A stretch of 64,000 nt of DNA from Hippasteria phrygiana (lineage: Eukaryota; Echinodermata; Asteroidea; Valvatida; Goniasteridae): assembly GCA_037893225.1 (NCBI GenBank), contig JAZGUH010000027.1, forward strand, positions 930,001 to 994,000. Reading direction: 5' to 3'. Below the pieces are notes generated by a model. It saw nothing but the letters and a program-made list of their open reading frames with translations, was not told where the DNA came from and did no database searches. Made by a program: the position numbers and the translations under genes. Shown in pieces: positions 58,101-64,000 of this stretch (within the stretch, counting starts at the first letter, position 1; every line of letters begins with the position of its first letter).

Positions 58101-60231
58101 AATGTGCTTATAGACCTCAACCGGCAAGGTGGTCTTTTTCAAACCAACGGCTATTGCCGTCGTCCGTAATCAAGAGGTTGGACACGTTTTGGCAAGCATG
58201 ACCAGGCGCTGCGCTCACCCAGTGAGCGAGGGTGTGATCGCGGCACTTTGTGAATTCATTTAGGCTGAGAAGTTGAAATGGTATCGTAGACAACTTGATC
58301 TGCCCTGGGCGACTCCTGCTTAAGATCAATGGCTCACCCAGAAATGGGAGTATACTTGGAGCCACATCCCCCACTCCGCATGTCATTTACATCTGTAGCT
58401 GTCATAATGCATGTCCGTAAAGAGAAACTTCATTTTTTTCTGTAGGTGATATCGGTCACATTGATGAGAAAGGCTACATATGGATAGTGGATCGACTGAA
58501 GGAACTCATTAAATACAAGGGATTCCAAGTAAGGGTCATTTGTTTGCACGTGCCCAGTCTCATCAAATATTCCACGCCATAATTGGGGATGGAAAAAACT
58601 CATAGGTTTACTTGTCATGAATACCTTTCTAAAGCTAGAAATTGCTGCGCAGTCACTGACTGTCATCTTAGCTTTATTTCAAACTAGTACACATGCCTCA
58701 AACATTCCTCAAAAGCTCTTATTATTAATACTAATTGAAAAAAGCATTTTAAACAGTTTTTGGCAAAATTGGTTGTAATCGAGTCAGTCACAAGTCAATC
58801 ACAAGTCAGCTCACAAGCTACATGGGATGAACAATGACAAAGGAATGCTTTTGTTATATAGTGTGTTTGAATAGCTTGTTATACATGGCTTGAGACCCGA
58901 ATTGTGAAGTGACTTGTGATGACTTGATTGCAACTCTAAAAGAAGACAAGCTTTGTAAAATGAAAAGTATAGATATTGGTGAACCGAGGTTTAAATCTGA
59001 CATTTTTAGCTTCATTTATTTAAACTTTTGCTCCCTGGCCTGCTATATTATTTTTTAATACATATCAAAAAATCCAACACAGCATAAAATCACTTACCGG
59101 TAATGGCCCTTACAAAAAAGAAAAGTGTTTTCCATTTTCAATTTCTCTTCAGGTGGCTCACCTGGGGGCGGGGGGGGTTGGTTTAACATGTATTTAACAG
59201 TGCATCGGTACAATCATGCCCTGATAAATTCGCTCTTCCCAGGTACCTCCGGCCGAGTTGGAGGCCTTACTCTTGACTCATCCTGAGGTACTGGATGCTG
59301 CAGTCATCGCTGTACCTGACCAGTCAGCGGGGGAGCTACCCAGGGCATACATTGTCCGGAAGACTGAGGCGCTGACGGCAGAAAGAGTCGGCAAATTCGT
59401 GGCAGGTAGGTATACCGACCCACCCCACTTGTCCCTGCTCCATCAACCCCATATCATACAGGTGCATTAGGGAGCCTTTCATTTTGTCTAGATGCAGTAT
59501 TGATTGCGGTACCGCTGTTTTTCTTCGCGATGCCGCATTCTGTACCTAAAACCTAGCTGATGAATGGGAAGCCAGGCGGCTTGAATAACTGAATAATCAT
59601 GAGGTCAAAACTGGAGCTTGGAGCTCATTAAAGCCCAGTTTGGCTTGAGGTCAAAACTGGAGCTTGGAGCTCATTAAAGCCCAGTTTGGCTTGTCAAAGA
59701 TTTCTAGTTTGCAGTGGTCAGACCATGGACAAAGAACCTAATTAGTGGAGGTCTTGCTGCAATGAATGTTTAGTAAGAGCTCTGGCTTTCACATTGTCTA
59801 CAGAACATGCCAAATGAGGCTTGTGATGCTGTGGACATGGGTGAGTATCAACAAAAACTACTCCTGAAAGCCCGCAAAAGTCCTACTTTTATCCCGATTT
59901 TGCCCTCCAAAGTCCTACTTTTGTCATGTTGTTTCACCTGGGTCTGCTTGAAAGCCTGTAAGCCTCAAAATATGTAAGCCTCAAACGTCTTGCAAGACGT
60001 TGCCAGAGGGCTAGCTGGCGATCAAGTCCAAGGATTTGAATTAGTGGATAGAATTGGAACCAGAGCTGAACTTACCGTGGCCCAATTTGACTTATCTCTA
60101 TTGTGCCAGACCGTACTGCACCTCATAAGTGGCTCCGAGGAGGCATCGTTTTCGTGGATCAGATCCCAAAGTCGCCGAGTGGCAAGATTCTCCGTCGGGA
60201 GTTGAGGAAACGTCTACAGTCCTCGTTGTAA
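49000..60231 (+). CDS. 4-coumarate--CoA-ligase-like acyl-CoA synthetase (ANL family), complete 11-exon gene, 525 aa
   Basis: This gene encodes an adenylate-forming enzyme that activates a carboxylic acid with ATP and transfers it to CoA. Exons: 49000-49104, 51118-51325, 52820-52926, 53550-53749, 54081-54252, 55595-55766, 56624-56724, 57628-57772, 58446-58528, 59243-59405, 60110-60231. They sum to 1,578 bp with every junction in phase and no internal stop. Landmarks: ATP/AMP loop [10 protein letters not shown] (181-190), Tyr-His-Val-Tyr-Gly (226-230), Gly-Ser-Gly-Ala-Ala-Pro-Leu (296-302), Tyr-Gly-Leu-Thr-Glu (323-327), Gly-Asp (404-405), Asp419-Arg420 at the hinge, and Lys511 in Pro-Ser-Gly-Lys-Ile-Leu-Arg-Arg. 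Length is close to plant 4CL (~540). The C-terminus Ser-Ser-Leu is only a weak match to a peroxisomal signal. The substrate cannot be read from sequence; fatty or aromatic acids are both possible. Confidence 0.93.
49453..49669 (+). mobile_element. TTAA-family A MITE, copy 3, nested in R1, exact TTAA duplication
   Basis: TTAA at 49449-49452 and 49670-49673. Ends are CCCCTTG and CAAGGGG. Empty counterparts of the same R1 site read CACACTGAATAGAG (about 51880 and 57972) and CACACACAATAGAG (about 53154), proving insertion. TTAA targets are used by piggyBac- and Kolobok-type transposases; which one moved this is not determinable. Confidence 0.85.
49779..50146. mobile_element. 368-bp MITE nested in R1 with 3-bp TAT duplication
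   Basis: Ends GAGATGTGATCT and AGATCACATCACT are near-perfect inverted repeats. TAT precedes (49776-49778) and follows (50147-50149). The empty site in R1 copy 3 reads ACAATACAGTTG. A 3-bp duplication fits PIF/Harbinger-type mobilisation. Confidence 0.65.
50250..51110. other. Rest of synthetase intron 1
   Basis: No gene or clear repeat partner. Poly(A)-rich block near 50726-50753. Confidence 0.3.
51118..51325 (+). CDS. Synthetase exon 2 (residues 36-105)
   Basis: Acceptor GGGGACAG, donor GTAAGT. It encodes Ile-Asp-Gly, Thr-Tyr-Lys-Gln, Phe-Ser-Pro-Asn-Cys-Pro-Glu and Asn-Pro-Leu-Tyr-Thr, all typical of the 4CL N-domain. Exits in phase 1. Confidence 0.92.
51480..51738. repeat. 43-bp minisatellite in synthetase intron 2
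   Basis: About five to six units of AGGATTTTGGAGGATTGAGG plus GAATGGTGATTGAAGCACAGG, with one internal GAATGGTGATT duplication. Reverse-strand open frames here are repeat artefacts. Confidence 0.9.
51799..52015 (+). repeat. Intronic repeat R1, copy 2 (intron 2)
   Basis: Matches R1 from TGTTATTGATGGGGTATGCC through GAATAGAGTGGTCCTATTC to CATTCAAGAACAA-like sequence. An 8-bp CTAAGCAG duplication is present. Confidence 0.7.
52140..52628 (+). mobile_element. TTAA-family B non-autonomous transposon, copy 3 (intron 2)
   Basis: Exact TTAA at 52136-52139 and 52629-52632. Ends ATGTAGTGTACATGATTGG and ATCGTGTACACTACGT. Contains a nested MITE at 52308-52431 and the hairpin TTTTCAACGATTTCCAGCTGG... shared with copy 1. 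Confidence 0.8.
52308..52431. mobile_element. 124-bp MITE nested in TTAA-family B copy 3
   Basis: Ends TAGCCTTTAGTCAAGGCG and CGCCTTGACGAACGGCTA are imperfect inverted repeats, with further GTAGCTA.../...GGTAGCCAC pairing inside. The segment is absent from the other B copies. Confidence 0.6.
52820..52926 (+). CDS. Synthetase exon 3 (residues 105-140)
   Basis: Acceptor CTCCTATCCAG, donor GTGGAG. Begins Asp-Glu-Leu-Val-His-Gln-Leu, directly continuing exon 2. Exits in phase 0. Confidence 0.92.
53089..53345 (+). repeat. Intronic repeat R1, copy 3 (intron 3)
   Basis: Runs from CTGTTATTGGTGTGCTACTA through AATAGAGTGGTCCTATTCATC to CGTCAACCGGCCAAG, then TTCAAGAGCAAGTTCC. It carries the undisturbed versions of both insertion sites used in copy 1. 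Confidence 0.75.
53550..53749 (+). CDS. Synthetase exon 4 (residues 141-207, ATP-binding loop)
   Basis: Carries the Ser/Thr/Gly-rich AMP-binding signature at 181-190. The acceptor is the unusual CCAAAG; only this site restores Leu-Lys-Glu-Val-Phe-Val-Phe-Gly. Donor GTGATT, phase 2. Confidence 0.9.
54081..54252 (+). CDS. Synthetase exon 5 (residues 207-264)
   Basis: Acceptor CTCCTGATAG, donor GTATTG. Encodes Leu-Pro-Leu-Tyr-His-Val-Tyr-Gly and the Phe-Gln-Pro-Glu segment. Exits in phase 0. Confidence 0.92.
54750..55415 (+). mobile_element. TTAA-family B non-autonomous transposon, copy 4 (intron 5)
   Basis: Ends GTAGTATACATCATTTGC and GCAAATGTTGTATACTAC. The flanking TTAA is mutated on both sides (TTCA and TTAC). 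Contains a 14-G run near 54959 and a nested MITE (55047-55295). Confidence 0.75.
55047..55295. mobile_element. 249-bp MITE with GGCCCAATTTCATGGC ends and CAG duplication
   Basis: Perfect inverted ends GGCCCAATTTCATGGCTCTG and CAGAGCCATGAAATTGGGCC. CAG lies at 55044-55046 and 55296-55298; the empty site in the 41.5-kb copy reads CACACCAGGTGCC. The 3-bp duplication suggests a PIF/Harbinger-type origin. Confidence 0.8.
55595..55766 (+). CDS. Synthetase exon 6 (residues 265-322)
   Basis: Acceptor TTTTTTGTAG, donor GTGAGT. Encodes Val-Pro-Pro-Leu and Gly-Ser-Gly-Ala-Ala-Pro-Leu, part of the acyl pocket region in 4CL. Exits in phase 1. Confidence 0.92.
55800..56610. other. Synthetase intron 6
   Basis: AT-rich intron sequence with no repeat partner found in the window and no coding evidence. 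Confidence 0.35.
56624..56724 (+). CDS. Synthetase exon 7 (residues 322-355)
   Basis: Acceptor TCTCTACTGTAG, donor GTGGAG. Encodes Gly-Tyr-Gly-Leu-Thr-Glu, the adenine-contacting motif. Exits in phase 0. Confidence 0.92.
57220..57382. repeat. Inverted repeat with CCGGCAATCGTGGACT ends (intron 7)
   Basis: CCGGCAATCGTGGACT at 57220-57235 and its exact reverse complement at 57367-57382, flanked by TGTGTGTG on both sides. Likely a MITE inserted in or near a (GT)n microsatellite. Confidence 0.6.
57394..57414. repeat. (GT)n microsatellite
   Basis: About ten GT dinucleotides followed by a G-rich stretch in intron 7. Confidence 0.9.
57628..57772 (+). CDS. Synthetase exon 8 (residues 356-404)
   Basis: Acceptor TTTGGGCTCAG, donor GTGAAT. 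Encodes Gly-Glu-Ile-Trp-Leu-Lys-Gly-Pro and Lys-Gly-Tyr-Tyr-Lys. Exits in phase 1 within the Gly of the Gly-Asp motif. Confidence 0.92.
57899..58150 (+). repeat. Intronic repeat R1, copy 4 (intron 8)
   Basis: Runs from TGTTATTGATGGGGGGGCTGG through CACTGAATAGAGTGGTCC to CAACCGGCAAGGTGGTCTTT. Slightly shortened in its middle. Confidence 0.75.
58446..58528 (+). CDS. Synthetase exon 9 (residues 404-431, hinge)
   Basis: Acceptor TTTTTTCTGTAG, donor GTAAGG. Encodes Gly-Asp-Ile-Gly and Val-Asp-Arg-Leu-Lys-Glu-Leu-Ile-Lys, the hinge between the two domains. Exits in phase 0. Confidence 0.93.
58530..59240. other. Synthetase intron 9
   Basis: No repeat partner or coding evidence; a short G-rich tract lies at about 59165-59177. 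Confidence 0.35.
59243..59405 (+). CDS. Synthetase exon 10 (residues 432-486)
   Basis: Acceptor CTCTTCCCAG, donor GTAGGT. Encodes Val-Pro-Pro-Ala-Glu-Leu-Glu and Ala-Val-Pro-Asp, typical of the C-terminal domain. Exits in phase 1. Confidence 0.92.
59601..59692 (+). repeat. Perfect 46-bp tandem duplication (intron 10)
   Basis: GAGGTCAAAACTGGAGCTTG... through CCCAGTTTGGCTT occurs at 59601-59646 and again at 59647-59692 without a difference. Confidence 0.9.
60110..60231 (+). CDS. Synthetase exon 11 (residues 486-525, catalytic lysine and stop)
   Basis: Acceptor CTATTGTGCCAG. Encodes Ala-Pro-His-Lys, Val-Asp-Gln-Ile-Pro-Lys and Ser-Gly-Lys511-Ile-Leu-Arg-Arg. Stop TAA at 60229-60231 after Gln-Ser-Ser-Leu. 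Confidence 0.92.
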
Positions 60232-60462
60232 TTGGAAAGTATGAGGGGGTTTTAATAGGTATTATCAGGCCCGTACACGCACAAAGGTAAATTTCTGCAC
60301 ACACACAATTTTTGCTTAGTGAGCGTAAGAGGAAATCGTGGAAATATGCTGCATCAGGAGAAATAGAGGGACTGTGGCTTCAACATAGCTTTTTGTACTC
60401 AAATGCATTTTTCCGTACAATGTCTTACTCAACCACATTAAGGGCTATAGTATGTAGTCATT

Positions 60463-60894
60463 TGTGACCCGCTCTGCAAAAAGGGCACATAAGTCGCTGT
60501 ATGCTTTTACAAGTTATGGGCTGTTCAATCTGAAGAGGCTGAACAATTCTTCAAACAAGTGATTTTGAAGGGTGGGAATTCTTTGCATCTTTGATACCTA
60601 TATTATTCTATTTCATAACCAAAATCTTTGATTTTAGTGAATAAAGTTGGAAAAAGAATGTGTTTTAGTCGAGTGCTTCCATCTATTGCTTTGCTTTTTT
60701 TTTTTTTTAAATTGCTCATTTCTCCTCAAGTCATTTTAAGAAATTCCTGAAAACAAACATCTCGTGATTGTAAAATGCTACAGGGCTCAGACATATACCA
60801 TATGAAAGCTTATAACATGGCCTTTCCAGCTATATATAAAACACTATTTTCAAATTTTGCAACATAAGTGCCCCTTTTTGCAGAGCGGGTCACA
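60463..60894. mobile_element. 432-bp MITE with TGTGACCCGCTCTGC ends
   Basis: Left end TGTGACCCGCTCTGCAAAAA and right end TTTTTGCAGAGCGGGTCACA are perfect inverted repeats, extended by GGGCACATAAGT/ACATAAGTGCCCC. It lies 230 bp after the synthetase stop codon and contains the AATAAA at 60640. Confidence 0.8.
60640..60645 (+). terminator. Possible polyadenylation signal of the synthetase gene
   Basis: AATAAA 409 bp after the stop codon. It lies inside a MITE, so the mature transcript may end in transposon-derived sequence. A second AATAAA is at about 61687. Confidence 0.35.
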
Positions 60895-61989
60895 TTTATG
60901 TTTTTCTGTGCTTGTACTCACTCATGACAGTGTACTCGACCTTTACTTGCCCGAAATGACTTTATACAAGCCTCACCTCTCTATTTCGTAAAAAAAATTA
61001 TTAAATTTTTTTTTTTCAACATTTGTATTTTAAGACTTGTTTTTTCTTCAAATCATGTATTTTGTGAGATTTGTATTGAATTACATATTTATATAAATTA
61101 TATGAAAGATTTGAAGGTAAAATTATTTATCTAGCAAGAGTTGCAAAGATTTATATTTTCCCATAGTGCATTAATTTTTTTATTAAAATTTGTGAGGCTT
61201 ATATATTTACCCTTTCTATCACGTATAAAAAGGAGTTTTTTTTAAATCACTGGTTTTAATGTTTGCCAATTGCCAAAAATAACCATATGTATTCTTGGTT
61301 ATTGCCAAGACCAGAACAGACCTTAATGAAGTTGAAAGATGTTTCAATTAAAAAATTATTCTGAAGAAGGATAAATGTATTACTTCAGCTTAACTTTAAA
61401 AAATACAAGTGGTGTGCTGTTAATATCAGGAGACAAGGAACCGAGCACTCTGCTTGAAAGAACACTAGTACATTTCGTATAAACACCATTGTGAATGTTC
61501 GGATGCCAATGGTTCAGTTATTGTTTTCCCTTATCTCTCCGTAAATAGTACACATTATGGTAGAACTCAGGTCGTTAAAATAGGTTAAGTAACTTCAAGA
61601 TTAAATTTGAATGTCTTGTTTTTGATGTACAGCATTTTAAGGGAATGCACAAAACTCTGCTTTTAGTAAGGGAGCTTATGTCATGAAATAAAGTCCCATA
61701 GGCACCGAATGATTAGAACATGCCACCTAGCTAGATACCTTAATTAGACCCTAAGGAACAAGAAAAACAATGTTGGCAAAATCTAAAGTGCTGCAGATGG
61801 CGGCCATCTTGGATTTCAAAATGGCCGCCATTTGGAAACCCTTTTTGACTATCACTCAACTTGTGAATGTCATATTAAATAAATTTTGGTGGCTTTATAC
61901 CCCAAATTGTTTATGGCAAAGGTTGAAAATTGATGCTTTCAGTTTCAGTGGTAAGCTAATGAATGGCAGACATGTTGTTTTTGTGTTTA
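60895..61989. other. AT-rich intergenic DNA
   Basis: No gene seen. A GATGGCGGCCATCTTGG / AATGGCCGCCAT inverted motif pair lies at about 61796-61832. Confidence 0.35.
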
Positions 61990-62335
61990 TTGAGAGGGGG
62001 CGTAAGCATACATGCAGACTATGTGTTACGATTTTAAGTCAATGTGACGGAACTTTTTTTTTTTCAGGGCCTTGGTTAACCGATTGTTCATTTTGGTTGA
62101 ACTTCTTGTTCTTTACACGATGAAGTGCTTTTTAAATTTTAAAAATAGCAAGAAAGAAAGAACCGGTGTGTGCAGGCAAAATTCAAAGAGTGATCAGTTT
62201 TTCTTATTTTTTTTTATCATCTCAGGGAATAGCCGCAGTGAGTCAAAGTTCGTTTAGGGGTTAGGGAGGGTGGGGGTTGTTAAAGGCATCAACAAAATCT
62301 CTCTTTCCATTCTTTTTTTATTTGTGGGAAAGGTT
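61990..62335 (+). repeat. Diverged dispersed repeat, copy 2
   Basis: Ordered word matches to 30690-31035 over about 340 bp. No coding capacity. Confidence 0.55.
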
Positions 62336-62391
62336 GGAGGAAGAAAGATTCTGTTGAGCAAGGTCTCATTATCGGTTTTTACGTAAGTGAC

Positions 62392-63181
62392 TGGTCTTGC
62401 AGAAATTGTTTTTGTATATTTACAAGTAGGTTGGTGGGTATGCCAGCCGTGTGGATGTGTGACTGACCCACCCAAAGCGTAATTTCTTTCTTTTTTTAAA
62501 ATGGAATACACTTCGAGGGAGTCAGTCTTAGCCACTATTTCTGCAAGATGAGTAAAAATAAGTCATTGAGTAAATTAAAACAAGAAGTCACATGTTGTTA
62601 CGCACAAACATGTCCTAGCGTGGCCAAGACCAGAGACAAGTTTTTGAAACATAAATAATTGGCCCCCGGACGTTTGTTGTATTGACAGTGCCACAAAACT
62701 AACCCGCTGACTGACACTCTGCAGAAACAGTGGCCATAAACCGACTCCCAAGAAGCGTGCTCCACAGATAAGAAATGATTAATAACCACGCTCTAGGTGA
62801 GTCGATTGTACAGCCACACGGCTGGCATACCAACCAGCGGAATTACATAGATACACAAAAACAGTTTCTGCAGACCATTCACCAATATAAAAATTATTAA
62901 ATAGGAGAGCACCACCAACAGAGTCGTTCATCCTCCAACTTTGTTTATGGTGGTTGTTTTAGAAAAAACAAGGAAGAATGAGGATCGGCTTTGTTGATGA
63001 TGACTTTACAAACCTTTCCCCCCCGCCCCCCCCAGATAAGTTCGGACTCGCTGCGGCTACTTCTTAGAATGATCCATCAAAGAATCAACTTATTGTTCTT
63101 CTAACGTAGCCAGCACATACCGGGACTGTCATCTTGCAGAAATAATGGCTAAAACTGATTCCCTCGAAGCGTATTCCATAA
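62392..63181. repeat. Cluster of inverted and direct repeat units
   Basis: GGTCTTGCAGAAATTG...TATGCCAGCCGTGTGG (about 62392-62460) is inverted at about 62807-62875. A second unit, ATGGAATACACTTCGAGG...CTATTTCTGCAAGAT (about 62501-62550), is inverted at 63132-63181 and again, more diverged, at about 62719-62770. This resembles a foldback transposon or nested MITE copies. Confidence 0.6.
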
Positions 63182-63189
63182 GCCCCCTG

Positions 63190-64000
63190 ACTATTTGTAA
63201 TATTGTTTGGATCTGAATACTTTTACAAGAAACATGCAATTTGTGAATTAGTGAAAATGCCTTGGATTGCAATTGTATAGCTTATGCTCTAAATCGTTCC
63301 ATTTGTGTTTAAATAAGTACAATTCTTTGGAACAACTCGCAATAAAGACAAAACCGGCGTATATGTACTCGTAACCATTTTAATATCCTTTTGATTCAGT
63401 TTTTGCCAACAGGCCAGAATTGATTTCAATTCATACATAGTTCAAACATTTTTTAATGCTGAAATTTAAACCAGAAACCAAAATATTAATTTTTAATTAT
63501 GGATTTATAAGAAAATGTGCACACACAAAACTAAGGTTTGCCAAACTACCAATTTTCTATTTTTAATTTATATATGGTCTTTGTACCTCGTTTATAAACC
63601 AATAAATGACCAAAAATTCAGTTACAAGCACTGGTTTACATGTTTGAAAATTATATCCAGAATTTAGTGTTCGTTTCCCACACCCTTAATTAAGTGAAAC
63701 TACTTGACACTTAACTGGGTTTCCATAGTTTTGACAATCATTAAAAATTAACGGTGCGAACAACTTTATTCTTTCAAACAGCACACAAAATATTACCATC
63801 TTTTATATCTCGGCCCTTCAAAGTAGCAGTTTTTCTCAACAGTAATATTTCAATTCTTACTTTAATAACTCAGCTGCTCAATGTCCCCTCAGCAATTCTT
63901 TCAAACATAAAAATCTACGTCCAATTAGGTACTGCAAACTTTTTTCCCCTGCCAGACATCCTCGTTAGGCAAGAACATTCTGATCTTTTAAATTTAAAAG
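63190..64000. other. AT-rich end of window, no gene seen
   Basis: No open frame, repeat partner or splice pattern worth calling. Confidence 0.35.

Overview
The window is eukaryotic DNA: low gene density, GT-AG introns, many nested DNA transposons with readable target duplications, tRNA-derived SINE fragments, microsatellites and more than twenty long poly(G)/poly(C) runs. Two genes of the IL-17 cytokine family, one animal-type 4-coumarate--CoA-ligase-like acyl-CoA synthetase, and the recurring word TAGGCCTA fit a marine invertebrate deuterostome. An echinoderm is my best guess. This is an inference; no marker gene fixes the species.

Layout. (1) 221-14504 is one huge palindrome. Two almost identical 6,386-bp arms (221-6606 and 8119-14504) face each other around a 1.5-kb loop, and TCATTA stands on both outer sides. 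The loop holds a complete 867-bp non-autonomous hAT transposon (7090-7956) with an exact 8-bp target duplication and a fragment of hAT transposase. I see no real genes in the arms. (2) 14505-17600 is repeat-rich intergenic DNA. (3) 17687-20946 is the first IL-17-like gene (+): kappaB-like site, TATA box, tiny first coding exon, 1.2-kb intron carrying two transposons, main exon, and an AU-rich 3' region. (4) 21165-33900 is a repeat patchwork: a tandem pair of 1.17-kb foldback units between two copies of a 164-bp hairpin MITE, a 1.5-kb inverted repeat, TTAA-flanked MITEs and SINE-like pieces. (5) 34080-34586 is the main exon of a second IL-17-like gene (-), convergent with the first. (6) 35100-48900 is mostly unrecognised DNA and mobile-element debris. 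(7) 49000-60231 is a complete 11-exon acyl-CoA synthetase gene (+) whose reading frame joins perfectly across all ten introns to give 525 residues. Its introns are crowded with nested repeats. (8) 60232-64000 is its 3' flank, with more MITE-like inverted repeats.

How the parts relate. The two IL-17-like genes share domain layout and an intron just upstream of, or within, the signal-peptide region, so they look like members of a local cytokine family. The synthetase is an independent metabolic gene. Much of the remaining sequence is mobile elements inserted into one another. Several insertions can be read against empty copies within this same window, which gives their target-site duplications directly.
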